64,000 nucleotides of DNA, taken from Photorhabdus bodei (lineage in GTDB: Bacteria; Pseudomonadota; Gammaproteobacteria; Enterobacterales; Enterobacteriaceae). The notes under the pieces were generated by a model. The model ran no database searches, was not told the DNA's origin, and saw only the letters and a list, made by a program, of their open reading frames with translations. Both the position numbers and the translations under genes were made by a program. Positions 18,036 to 26,572 of this stretch are shown piece by piece (position 1 is the stretch's first letter; every line of letters begins with the position of its first letter). The stretch is from contig NZ_NSCM01000014.1 of assembly GCF_003287735.1 (NCBI RefSeq), positions 1-64,000 on the forward strand, given 5' to 3'.

Positions 18036-18752
18036 TCACCGATAAGAAAATGTAAATGTGACGTGCGCAATCAGCGTGCCGGGTTGAATAACCTTACTAT
18101 CTCTTCCACGTGCAATTGCTACCGTTACATCAGCCTCACCACTGCCCTCATCAAATTCAACCGGAACCTTGATTTTGCGATGATTTGTTACCAAATCATC
18201 ATTCAGCCCTATTTCCTTCTTTTCTTCTCCGATTAAAATAATAAACCCCAGCCCCTCAGAGGCCCCAGGATCACCGGAACTAGGATCACTAAATATTGAA
18301 CCATGTTCAGCGTCGATGGTATTTCCAGATACAGTGAGAAGGGGGACAAAGCCCACACTATCCGGATCGCCACAATTCGTTAATTTCAGCTTAAATGACT
18401 TGGTGGCTGATACATCCCCTTCATGACTAAACTTTGCCGCCAGCAGGGAACCAAAATTCAGCTCCGAACCCTTCATATCACCACCATCGATCTCTATGTC
18501 GCAAGGATCAGGATAAACAACTACATTCAGCTGTACGTTTACCCCACTCGTCCTCGTCGGTGGGTACTTGGGCCCGGTCTTGGACTTGGGGTCATCAGCC
18601 ATGACGCTGCTTGCCAGGAACAGCAGAACCATTACAGAACTCCAGCAGAAGCAGCGCATCACAACCTGCAATACCGGGTTTCTACCCTTGGGCAGGAAGG
18701 TAGACGGGTCATTCAGCCTGCTTTTTTTTTGTTCTGTCGCTGTCCCAAACAT
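18036..18752 (-). CDS. madD: Fimbrial subunit (MadD by position)
   Basis: A 238-aa pilin-family protein with a long n-region, a signal peptide ending near VMADD and a first cysteine in YPDPCDIEI. The partner cysteine is in LKLTNCGDPD, the classic pilin pattern of a disulfide ahead of TVSGN. It ends with the strand IAHVTFTFSYR. The ATG at 18752 has GAGGTGA upstream; the in-frame GTG at 18761 is less likely. Confidence 0.82.
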   Translation of the reverse strand: MFGTATEQKKSRLNDPSTFLPKGRNPVLQVVMRCFCWSSVMVLLFLASSVMADDPKSKTGPKYPPTRTSGVNVQLNVVVYPDPCDIEIDGGDMKGSELNFGSLLAAKFSHEGDVSATKSFKLKLTNCGDPDSVGFVPLLTVSGNTIDAEHGSIFSDPSSGDPGASEGLGFIILIGEEKKEIGLNDDLVTNHRKIKVPVEFDEGSGEADVTVAIARGRDSKVIQPGTLIAHVTFTFSYR

Positions 18753-18819
18753 CGTGCTCACCTCAAATTAACCCTATCACTCTTCTGTTAACGCGATATC
18801 ACGCTGCAATGCCGATACA

Positions 18820-19446
18820 TCAACGATAATTAAACGTAAACGTCAGTGTAGCCTTGATTTTTCCTGCCTTTTTGCAGACCGCTACCGTCTGCCCGCCTGC
18901 CAAAGCACATACCAGTGAAAATCTCACCGGCACAGTAGGCGTTTTATCGTTTACGATTGTGCCTTTATTAGCCAGATAAAACGGTTCATCGTCCTTTAAA
19001 TCTGGGGACCATTCTGTTCCACTAAACTTCTTCAATTGCACAGTGATGCCCACTGCCGTTGAAGCTTCGTTTTTTTCATCTGCCCCTTTATCACGAAACA
19101 AGCTCTTATCATTCGTACCAACATGATTTCCGGTAACGGTAATCGTGGGAGTAATACTGTTGCTATTGACCACACTCGTGCAATTTCTCAGCGTAATCTG
19201 AATTTCCCTGTTAACTTTTCCTAATACCAAGTCTGCAAACTGCACTATGCCCAGCTCGATATTATTGCTGTCCACAATGACATCACACGTGCCTTGCGTA
19301 ATTTCGGCCCTAAATGTGGCCTCGGCAGTACTCGCTGCCCATAAGGGGCCAGAAGAGAGCCACAGAACCCCACCCATGCCGACGTAATTCAGGTACCTGC
19401 GTAGATGCTGAACCCTTGAGATACCGGCTTTACTGAATTTCACCAT
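18820..19446 (-). CDS. madC: Fimbrial subunit (MadC by position)
   Basis: A 208-aa pilin-family protein. After the signal peptide (cleavage near LWAAS) come ITQGTCDVIV, LRNCTSV and TVTGN motifs and a C-terminal ATLTFTFNYR strand, closely like MadD. The ATG at 19446 with GGTGGAGAG upstream is preferred. Its start overlaps the end of madB by 17 bp, which suggests translational coupling between the first chaperone and this subunit. Confidence 0.84.
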   Translation of the reverse strand: MVKFSKAGISRVQHLRRYLNYVGMGGVLWLSSGPLWAASTAEATFRAEITQGTCDVIVDSNNIELGIVQFADLVLGKVNREIQITLRNCTSVVNSNSITPTITVTGNHVGTNDKSLFRDKGADEKNEASTAVGITVQLKKFSGTEWSPDLKDDEPFYLANKGTIVNDKTPTVPVRFSLVCALAGGQTVAVCKKAGKIKATLTFTFNYR

Positions 19447-20170
19447 TGAAGTTCTCTCCACCGCCGAGATCGCTGATCACCGCCCATTCCACCTTCTTTT
19501 TATTCTGACTATTCTGAGCGGGATAAACATGGGTGCTGAAAGGTGCCAACATTTGCGGATGACTGTCAGAAAACTTCACCGGTACCCCATCAACTTTGAT
19601 CTGGGTAAAGCTGATGTGATAAGGCGAATTATTACTAACTTGAACGCCACCGGGAGCATGGGTAAAACGCAGCGCTTTGTATGCCAGCTCTGGCGTACCC
19701 ACCAACCCCGTTGGCCGATAAAATAGTTTGATGGTATTGCCGATGGCATAGACTACTCCACCCGCAATCTTGTCACCTTCAAGACGCTGCCCAGAAGGCT
19801 TACTGCTGGGAATAGCAGCAGCATTAAAATAAAAGACACTCTCCCGGTCAGTCGGCAACTTGCTGGTATCACCTAAGATGTGCAGGACATTGGTTCCCTT
19901 AGGGTCCAAACGAAATAAAGGAGGCGTGACGTAAAATGGTGTTTTACCCTTGCCATCAACGGTGCGAGTAATTTTAGTTGTCACTAGGTAAGGGATATTG
20001 GTTGTTGTATTGTGCACCGATACCGTTGCTCCAGCTTTATCCTGTAAGAAAATAATGCGTGTAGCATCGATGCCAAATCCGCCTTCAGCCCAGCTCTGTG
20101 ACGCGAACAAAAACGCGCTCAATACCAAGCCTTTTATTATGATGTTGGGAAGTCGGAGTTTATTAATCAT
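19430..20170 (-). CDS. madB: Periplasmic fimbrial chaperone (MadB by position)
   Basis: A 246-aa PapD-family chaperone with a signal peptide (FLFASQSWA). It carries the ATRIIFLQDKAG strand, the TDRESVFYFNAAAIP signature, IKLFYRPTGL and a C-terminal domain. It is the first of three chaperones and lies directly after the major subunit gene, separated from it by a strong hairpin. Confidence 0.92.
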   Translation of the reverse strand: MINKLRLPNIIIKGLVLSAFLFASQSWAEGGFGIDATRIIFLQDKAGATVSVHNTTTNIPYLVTTKITRTVDGKGKTPFYVTPPLFRLDPKGTNVLHILGDTSKLPTDRESVFYFNAAAIPSSKPSGQRLEGDKIAGGVVYAIGNTIKLFYRPTGLVGTPELAYKALRFTHAPGGVQVSNNSPYHISFTQIKVDGVPVKFSDSHPQMLAPFSTHVYPAQNSQNKKKVEWAVISDLGGGENFNGEIQ

Positions 20171-20255
20171 CTTTTGTTTCTCATATCTTGGCTCAGTCAG
20201 CCAGTAGTTGCCTAATAAAAGGCATCATCAATCATCTAAGATTTTTCATCGAAGA

Positions 20256-20280
20256 AGCCTGAGGAAGCATCCCTCAGGCT
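20256..20280 (-). terminator. Hairpin between madA and madB (attenuator)
   Basis: AGCCTGAGG and CCTCAGGCT form a perfect 9-bp stem with a 7-nt loop, 16 bp after the madA stop. Read on the minus strand it is followed by TTCTTCG rather than a clean T-run. Partial termination or 3'-end protection here would give more pilin than assembly proteins, as in other fimbrial operons. Confidence 0.7.
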
Positions 20281-20295
20281 GAAACAACATAAGCA

Positions 20296-20886
20296 TTAGT
20301 TATACGCATAGGAGAAGGTGATAGGGGCATTAATAAGCTGCTCTTTAGGGGCATCCTTATTTGATGCTATATATACAGTAAAATCTACGTGACTCTTATT
20401 GAAATCAGCTTTACCAGCTGTGTCATCAGGAACGATCATAGAAATTATGCTACCACTTTTAACAGGCTTTACTTCATTACCTTCTGGGTAAGTTAATACT
20501 ATACCTGACTGTTCACTTTTAACGTTATTAAAGAGATACTCTGATTGATTCAACGTATTACCTGTCACATACAACTTAACTTTACCTGCCTCTTTATTGT
20601 CTGCATCACAATTAGCAAGACCAATAGTGAAATGCCTTTCACTCTGAACTATATATTTCTCAATTTCTATGCCTGGAAATTTATCACCAGCCGGTTTTAC
20701 AAAATCGGTTTTTTTATGGTTTCCCGTATCCACAGCTCCATTTGAACCAGGGTTAGTAACATCACATGTTGCAGCCACAATCGAACCGGTAACATTTACT
20801 ATGGCATTATTCGCCGCATTAGCAGCCGAAGCTGCTCCCAAAACCAACGCCGCCACGACGCTTATCTTTAATATCTGTCTTTTCAT
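20296..20886 (-). CDS. madA: Major fimbrial subunit (MadA)
   Basis: This 196-aa pilin has a standard signal peptide (MKRQILKISVVAALVLG, cleavage after ANA). It has a first cysteine in VAATCDVTNPG, a second in GLANCDADN, and a C-terminal strand ending TFSYAYN. As first gene after the invertible segment it is the expected major rod subunit. In Photorhabdus the orthologous locus is required for adhesion in the maternal nematode gut (published knowledge of the mad locus). Its start lies 100 bp from the left inverted repeat. Confidence 0.9.
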   Translation of the reverse strand: MKRQILKISVVAALVLGAASAANAANNAIVNVTGSIVAATCDVTNPGSNGAVDTGNHKKTDFVKPAGDKFPGIEIEKYIVQSERHFTIGLANCDADNKEAGKVKLYVTGNTLNQSEYLFNNVKSEQSGIVLTYPEGNEVKPVKSGSIISMIVPDDTAGKADFNKSHVDFTVYIASNKDAPKEQLINAPITFSYAYN

Positions 20887-20985
20887 TTCATTAATCTCTT
20901 TTTAACTACTTAACTAAAATCTGGTTCAAACTCGTGTATCACGTTTTGACAAACAGAGACATCTAGCTGTACAAAAATTTGTCAA

Positions 20986-21014
20986 TTAGGACCATTTTGA
21001 CAATTGATGTACAA
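20986..21014 (+). repeat. Left inverted repeat of the mad switch
   Basis: A 29-bp sequence beginning TTAGGACCATTTTGACAATT recurs as its exact reverse complement at 21273-21301. These are the predicted crossover sites for the adjacent tyrosine recombinase. A perfect TTGACA hexamer lies inside each copy. Confidence 0.92.
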
Positions 21015-21272
21015 AAATTTTTCTGTGCAAAAACAAAGCGATATGGATATAACTATAGTTATTTTGCAAATTTTAAGAATATTTAATTATTTAATCCGAA
21101 ATTATTAACAGTAATTTCTTTAAAGTAACGAAGGAAGTGTGATGTTTTTACATATTGGAATAAAAAGAGTGGATTATCGAAATGTTTTTGTGGTAGGATA
21201 GTTGCGTTTTACAAATATATACAAATCTATCTCTTTTTTTATTAGAAAACTTTTAGTATAATTTCTAGGCAA
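21015..21272. promoter_or_regulatory. Invertible segment (mad switch)
   Basis: 258 bp of AT-rich noncoding DNA between perfect 29-bp inverted repeats, placed between the recombinase and madA exactly as fimS lies between fimE and fimA. Inversion would connect or disconnect a promoter from madA. The segment contains a perfect 14-bp palindrome, ATAACTATAGTTAT (21049-21062), a possible regulator site. The published Photorhabdus madswitch has, as I recall, the same design and nearly the same length. Confidence 0.9.
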
Positions 21273-21290
21273 TTGTACATCAATTGTCAA
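21255..21290 (-). promoter_or_regulatory. Candidate madA promoter spanning the right inverted repeat
   Basis: On the minus strand TTGACA (21290-21285) is followed after 17 nt by TAGAAA (21267-21262). TTGATG (21283-21278) is followed after 17 nt by TATACT (21260-21255). Both -35 elements lie in the repeat and both -10 elements in the invertible segment, pointing at madA. The left repeat offers no comparable -10. Confidence 0.5.
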
Positions 21291-21301
21291 AATGGTCCTA
21301 A
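21273..21301 (-). repeat. Right inverted repeat of the mad switch
   Basis: Exact reverse complement of 20986-21014. It lies 10 bp from the recombinase stop codon. Outside the perfect 29 bp the match continues imperfectly (GTCAA versus GACAG). Confidence 0.92.
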
Positions 21302-21311
21302 CTGTCATACC

Positions 21312-21878
21312 TTAACGTCTACCTTTTATACTCCAAACTCCTTGAAAACGTTCAGCATTACTGGCTGTATAGCGTACCGTATGGCGAATGTTTTTATGTC
21401 CAAGATAATCTTGTATTAGCCGGGTATCTATCCCTCGATCTGCAAGAGCAAAACCGCAGGCATGACGCAACATATGCGGATGCGGATCTACCGCGATATT
21501 CGCCCGTTGCCCTAACTGGTTGATAATCTGATAGATACGCTGGCGAGTCAGTGGTTTCCCACAACGCGACAAAAACAGCCAATCACTATCCGCGCCCTGT
21601 AAAGTTTTGCGCACTTTAAGCCATGCCTTAATCGCCTTAACCTCACGCTGCAACAGGGGATGGTTAGTACAAAACCCTCCCTTTAACCGCCTGATGTATA
21701 AACATTTTTCTTTTAATTCCATGTCAGATAACCGTAAATGCCTGGCTTCACTAACACGAAAGCCGTGGATATAGCTCATATAAACCAGACAGTAATTCCG
21801 TTCTGGATTAGGCCCAACTTTTGCCATTTCCAACATGCTTTCTACTTCTGATTGAGTCAGATATTTTCTTTGGCCCAT
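21312..21878 (-). CDS. madO: FimB/FimE-type tyrosine recombinase of the mad switch (MadO)
   Basis: A 188-aa minimal tyrosine recombinase. The catalytic set is visible: R41 (GFRVSEARHL), K66 (RRLKGGF), H135 and R138 (HMLRHACG), H161 (YLGHKNI) and nucleophile Y170 (TVRYTAS). The size equals FimB/FimE, which invert fimS. It is transcribed toward the adjacent inverted repeats, 10 bp from the right one. Only one recombinase is present, so it presumably works in both directions or with an unlinked partner. Confidence 0.93.
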   Translation of the reverse strand: MGQRKYLTQSEVESMLEMAKVGPNPERNYCLVYMSYIHGFRVSEARHLRLSDMELKEKCLYIRRLKGGFCTNHPLLQREVKAIKAWLKVRKTLQGADSDWLFLSRCGKPLTRQRIYQIINQLGQRANIAVDPHPHMLRHACGFALADRGIDTRLIQDYLGHKNIRHTVRYTASNAERFQGVWSIKGRR

Positions 21879-22316
21879 GATTATTTCTCCAAAATATATT
21901 GATAGTACAACCCGGCGATATCCCGCTTAGAACAGACATAAGCTAGGATAAAATAGACACCGCTACCCAAAACGATGGCCTATTGTTCACCGAGGCTACA
22001 AGAGGTTATACAGATATGGGGCAAAATTTAAACACCTTTTTTGATTATTTTTTCACCTCACAAGCACGTTAGTTTACATTTGACTGACGGACAGATTATT
22101 CAAAACAGGCTACAAGAACCTGTCGTTACAAATCGCCTTTTTCGTTATAGCGGCTTACTCTTAAGGTATTGATATGGTTTTCAACCAGTTACGAAGGAAA
22201 ATATTCCATTGATTACGTTAAACTCGTCTGTATTATTATGGATGGTAAACAGGCTCAGGCCGTGACCTGCGAAACTTGATGGAGTGCCATGCAATCAATG
22301 GAGATAAAAAAACCGT
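21879..22316. other. Intergenic region between madO and recG
   Basis: These 438 bp lie between divergent madO and recG. No trmH sequence or other coding frame is recognisable. They probably hold the recG and madO promoters, but no confident hexamers stand out. Confidence 0.4.
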
Positions 22317-24398
22317 ATGAAAGGCCAACTGCTTGATGCCATCCCTCTGACTTCCCTGCATGGCGTCGGGGTAAATCAGGCCGCAAAATTAGCAAAAATA
22401 GGGCTGGTTAATTTGCAGGATCTGCTGCTGCATTTCCCGCTGCGTTATGAAGACCAGACACGCCTTTATACTATTAATGATCTTTTACCCGGTATTTCCG
22501 CCACCGTCACAGGTGAAATTCTTCGTACCGATATTGTTGTTAGTCGTCGTCGAACCCTGATCTGCAAAATTAGTGATGGTACAGGCGTGCTCACACTGCG
22601 CTTTTTTAACTTTTCGGCGGCAATGAGAAACAATCTGGCAAAAGGGAAACAGGTTGTTGTCTATGGTGAAATCAGAAGAGGCAGTCAGGGCGCCGAAATG
22701 ATTCATCCTGAGTATAAGATTCAAAATCGTACTGGAAATGTACAGCTTCAAGAGACATTAACCCCCATTTACCCGACAACAGAAGGTGTTCGTCAGGCGA
22801 CGCTGCGTAATCTCATTGATCAAGCGCTGAAATTGCTGGACACCTGTGCAATCAATGAACTTTTACCGGAAGAACTTAGCCGCTCTATTATTAGTCTGCC
22901 GCAAGCATTGCATATCCTGCATCGCCCAACGCCAGATATTGCTCTGGCGGATCTGGAAACCGGCAGACATCCAGCTTATCGCCGTCTGGTTCTGGAAGAA
23001 CTTTTAGCTCACCATTTGAGTATGTTAGCCGTCAGAGCTGGCGTACAACGTTATCACGCTCAGCCGTTGCCGACTGAAGACAAGTTAAAACCGCAATTCC
23101 TTAATCGCCTGCCATTTTCTCCAACCCATGCGCAACAACGGGTTGTCTCGGAAATTGAACAGGATCTGGCAAAAGATGTTCCCATGATGCGACTGATTCA
23201 AGGCGATGTAGGTTCAGGAAAAACGCTGGTTGCCGCATTAGCTGCGTTGCGAGCAATTGCGCATGGTAAACAGGTCGCCTTGATGGCACCGACTGAACTA
23301 CTGGCAGAACAGCATGCAAATACATTCCGGCAATGGCTGGAACCTTTGGGGATTCAGATCGGCTGGCTAGCCGGTAAGCAAAAGGGGAAAGCGCGTCAGA
23401 AACAACAAGAAGCCATTGCCAGCGGGCAGGTCGCCATGATTGTTGGTACGCATGCCATGTTTCAGGAACAGGTGAAGTTTTCCGGTCTGGCGCTGGTGAT
23501 TATTGATGAGCAACATCGGTTTGGTGTGCATCAACGTCTGGCTTTGTGGGAAAAAGGACGTGAACAGGGTTTTCATCCTCACCAATTGATTATGACAGCT
23601 ACCCCGATTCCCCGTACCTTAGCCATGACTGCTTATGCGGATCTCGATACTTCTATTATTGATGAATTGCCACCGGGGAGGACACCAGTCACAACCGTTG
23701 CGATCCCGGATACGCGCCGTGAAGAAATTATCAAACGGATCAGAAACGCCTGTCTTGATGAAAACAGACAAGCCTATTGGGTCTGTACGCTGATTGAAGA
23801 TTCCGATGTGCTGGAAGCTCAAGCGGCACAAGCCACCAGTGAAGAATTGACGCTCGCTTTACCGGAACTGAAAGTCGGGCTGGTGCATGGCCGAATGAAA
23901 GCCGCAGAAAAGCAGGCAGTGATGGAGGCTTTCAAATGTGGAGAATTACAGCTTCTGGTCGCCACAACAGTTATCGAAGTTGGCGTGGATGTGCCTAATG
24001 CCAGTTTGATGGTTATTGATAACCCGGAACGGCTCGGCTTGGCGCAACTTCACCAATTACGCGGCCGAGTTGGCCGTGGGGCTATCGCTTCTCATTGTGT
24101 TCTACTTTACAAAACGCCGCTGAGTAGTACTGCCAGAATACGTCTGCAAGTGCTTAGAGACAGTAACGATGGTTTTGTTATCGCGCAGAAAGATCTGGAA
24201 ATTCGTGGCCCCGGTGAACTTCTGGGGACACGCCAGACAGGGAATGCTGAATTTAAAGTGGCTGATTTGCTAAGAGATCAGGGAATGTTGCCGGAAGTTC
24301 AGCGCATTGCCCGACATCTCCACCAGCATTATCCTGAACATGCCCGTGCCTTGATTGAACGCTGGCTACCAGAACGGACACATTATGGTAATGCGTGA
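22317..24398 (+). CDS. recG: ATP-dependent DNA helicase RecG
   Basis: This 693-aa monomeric helicase remodels stalled replication forks and R-loops. The N-terminal wedge/OB domain (about 50-150) is followed by helicase motif I GDVGSGKT at 296-303, motif II DEQH near 397, motif III TATPIPRT and motif VI QLRGRVGRG. Length and sequence match the E. coli protein. It begins a minor synteny break: spoT and recG are separated by the mad island. A repeat element starts 6 bp after its stop. Confidence 0.97.
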   Translation: MKGQLLDAIPLTSLHGVGVNQAAKLAKIGLVNLQDLLLHFPLRYEDQTRLYTINDLLPGISATVTGEILRTDIVVSRRRTLICKISDGTGVLTLRFFNFSAAMRNNLAKGKQVVVYGEIRRGSQGAEMIHPEYKIQNRTGNVQLQETLTPIYPTTEGVRQATLRNLIDQALKLLDTCAINELLPEELSRSIISLPQALHILHRPTPDIALADLETGRHPAYRRLVLEELLAHHLSMLAVRAGVQRYHAQPLPTEDKLKPQFLNRLPFSPTHAQQRVVSEIEQDLAKDVPMMRLIQGDVGSGKTLVAALAALRAIAHGKQVALMAPTELLAEQHANTFRQWLEPLGIQIGWLAGKQKGKARQKQQEAIASGQVAMIVGTHAMFQEQVKFSGLALVIIDEQHRFGVHQRLALWEKGREQGFHPHQLIMTATPIPRTLAMTAYADLDTSIIDELPPGRTPVTTVAIPDTRREEIIKRIRNACLDENRQAYWVCTLIEDSDVLEAQAAQATSEELTLALPELKVGLVHGRMKAAEKQAVMEAFKCGELQLLVATTVIEVGVDVPNASLMVIDNPERLGLAQLHQLRGRVGRGAIASHCVLLYKTPLSSTARIRLQVLRDSNDGFVIAQKDLEIRGPGELLGTRQTGNAEFKVADLLRDQGMLPEVQRIARHLHQHYPEHARALIERWLPERTHYGNA

Positions 24399-24404
24399 TT
24401 GAGA

Positions 24405-24534
24405 ATATACCCGTCATCTTTCAAGTTGCCTCTTTGTTGGCTGCACTCTCTCACCCCGGTCACATCGTTATCTATGCTCCCGGGGATTCGCTCCCTTGCC
24501 GCCGCGATCCATCTTGAAATCCATAGGGTATATA
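24405..24534. repeat. Complete 130-bp dispersed inverted-repeat element
   Basis: The left end ATATACCCGTCATCTTTCAA is mirrored by the right end CATCTTGAAATCCATAGGGT followed by ATAT, giving a palindromic unit with imperfect 20-25-bp terminal arms and a GC-rich core (CCGCCGCGATCC). I recognise this as a repeat common in Photorhabdus/Xenorhabdus intergenic DNA. It sits after recG and could fold in the 3' transcript. A broken arm lies at 449-480. Confidence 0.75.
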
Positions 24535-25193
24535 TCAGAGCGGTTTTTTGTTTCTCAAAGCTGCCAAAAATAGGGATATTTGGTTTTATCCAATAATTAA
24601 GATGCTCTGCTATAGAGCTTTCTTTTAATTATTCTATTAAATTGATAATGTATTATTGCTAAAGAAATGGAAAATAGAACCACAATTATTCCTAAATTAG
24701 CAACAGCGTTAAAATATATCCCCAGAAAATATAAATGGTTTTTTATTATTTTCTTAAAAAAATCGAATCTAATACCTCGAATTAATTGATACGACGTGTC
24801 ACTATCCGAAGTCTTTTACCAGCTAATTGGGGTGGTAGGCGGTTCCGCTATTTTTCATCAAATTCCGTTGATGGCGTGTGCGGTATTAGCGCAACGTTAT
24901 GCTCAAAGGTTAAAACGGAAATAGATGTAAACCTATGATATGAATTCAAGGGTAATTATTATATTTTCATCAATGTAATATTGAATTACTAAATTTAAAT
25001 AGTAAATGTTTCTATTAACCCAATGAATGTAATTTTAAATATTTTCTTTTCGAAGTATAAAACCTTGATGGAGGTCACGCAAATAATAGTAGTTTTATTT
25101 TTTTATCTATACTTATATTTCATTATGGTACATATTAGGATGTTTTTAAATTAGAGCTAAATAAATCTACGTTGATATAATGGAGAGTTTAAT
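24535..25193. other. AT-rich gap with a short gene relic
   Basis: Mostly AT-rich sequence without genes. A 42-codon frame at 24796-24924 encodes YQLIGVVGGSAIFHQIPLMA then a basic tail (RYAQRLKRK). It looks like the C-terminal end of a membrane or transport protein left after a deletion. I could not name the parent family, and no start or ribosome-binding site precedes it. Confidence 0.4.
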
Positions 25194-25467
25194 ATGATTT
25201 ATGTCAAAAGTCTTTCAGATAATATGGTTAAAGTCGCAATTAGCAAATGGAGTAGTGACGAAGGTGAAGATGAATATATTGAAATTAATAAAGGAGAGGT
25301 GGCTCAATGGGATAGATCAGCGCGGTTTTTTAATGTCAGTAGTACGCGAAGATAATATTTCAGTGTTGTATTCAATAAAATCAGATGGCTACTTAATTAT
25401 TTATAGTAACAAGGTTGAAAATAACGGTGAAGAGATAAATTATTTATATTCGATACGATCTAACTAA
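25194..25467 (+). pseudogene. Frameshifted paralogue of the small protein at 25559
   Basis: The frame from ATG 25194 encodes MIYVKSLSDNMVKVAISKWS, matching MIYVKNLSTEPVKVSVNKCG of the next gene. It then runs out of frame after WDRSARFF at a T6 tract (about 25328-25334) and stops. The homologous C-terminal half (GFLMSVVREDNISVLYS, SDGYLIIYSN) continues in another frame to 25467. The TGGAGAG ribosome-binding site matches that of the neighbour. Either a disrupted copy or, less likely, programmed slippage. Confidence 0.7.
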
Positions 25468-25558
25468 AAAATTTTATTATTTATCTAGTTTTCTTAATTT
25501 ACCTTCATATGCCATTAAATTAAATGCAAATATTTATTATTGATATAGTGGAGGATTT

Positions 25559-25819
25559 ATGATTTATGTTAAAAATCTCTCAACTGAGCCGGTTAAAGTT
25601 TCGGTTAATAAATGTGGAGAGGAAGGTAGAGAGGAATATTTATCTCTTGATTGTGAAGATGTAAAGGTGTGGGATCTATCCGATACGCATGGCTTTATAT
25701 TGTCAGTAATACAGAGAGGTATTGAAAAATCATATTCTGCTTCTCATAACAGTTTTATTATTATTTTTGATGATTATGTACAAGATAGCGGCACCAATAT
25801 ATCTCCTCAAAAGAAATAA
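25559..25819 (+). CDS. Small unrecognised beta-rich protein
   Basis: An 86-aa protein (MIYVKNLSTEPVKVSVNKCG...) with alternating hydrophobic and polar residues that suggest a single small beta domain. It has no signal peptide or membrane segment. Its start is well supported by TGGAGGATTT. It is the intact member of a tandem pair whose first copy is frameshifted. I do not recognise the family. Low GC and its place among relics and toxin-antitoxin genes suggest accessory origin. A terminator hairpin follows 55 bp downstream. Confidence 0.6.
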   Translation: MIYVKNLSTEPVKVSVNKCGEEGREEYLSLDCEDVKVWDLSDTHGFILSVIQRGIEKSYSASHNSFIIIFDDYVQDSGTNISPQKK

Positions 25820-25874
25820 ATGAGAACTTGTCATCCGATTTAATTGAGTGTTAGACAAAATTAAATCACCATAA

Positions 25875-25899
25875 TCAGGAATGGAATCTCCATTCCTGA
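25875..25899 (+). terminator. Terminator hairpin after the small paralogue pair
   Basis: TCAGGAATGGA-atc-TCCATTCCTGA is a perfect 11-bp stem with a 3-nt loop, 55 bp after the stop codon. It is followed by GCTATTTATA, so the T-tract is weak. Confidence 0.65.
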
Positions 25900-26560
25900 G
25901 CTATTTATATTTAACGGTTTGCTACTTTTGCCCCTAATGCTTGTTTTTCTGCTTGATTGATAAAGATATCCCCAGCCCTCTTTATAATTAATCAGTTGTT
26001 TTATCAACTTCCTCTACCCGCATTTCCAGACTGGTGTTTAGTCCCAATATTTGATGAATAAGATAATAGAAAAAATTTATCGACTGATACCTATAGGCTA
26101 ATACTAAATTGATTTTTTGGTAGTTGATTTTAGATTATTTTTATCGATAATGAGTAAAAATTAAAATTATGAGATTTGAGCAGCAGAATTTAATAAAGAT
26201 GTACATCTTTATGGCTAATTTTATTAATACGTAAATATGTAATTTAATTTACTAAGTATTAACTGTAAAGAAAAGAATAAAATTAACCAAGAGGGGCGAA
26301 ATATATTTTCTATTTATAAAAAAGTGAGTTATTTTGGTTTTTTTAAGATTTACGTTCCAAATTATTTCGTAGAGAGCGGAAGTGATGAGATTTCAAATGA
26401 ATACTTGATAAGCTGAATTATTATATTTTTCTCAGCTATTGGTTAATGGCCGATAATAACAAAATAATACTTAATAGATTAACTAATCATATTCACTATG
26501 CGCTTTCAGCTTAGAACCCCTTGATGATGCTCACTATCTGCTATAGTTTTATGCGCATAG
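25900..26560. other. AT-rich gap, possible minus-strand relic
   Basis: No intact gene is seen. A minus-strand frame ending at 25988 encodes YRYQSINFFYYLIHQILGLN then EMRVEEVDKTTD. It lacks a start, so it may be the tail of a decayed gene. The rest is very AT-rich. Confidence 0.3.
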
Positions 26561-26572
26561 ATGAGGTATCTG

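Noticed and set aside
21257..21262. TATAAT on the plus strand as the main promoter of the mad switch
   Set aside because: No acceptable -35 lies 16-18 bp upstream, while the opposite strand has complete hexamer pairs. Kept only as an alternative reading of switch orientation.
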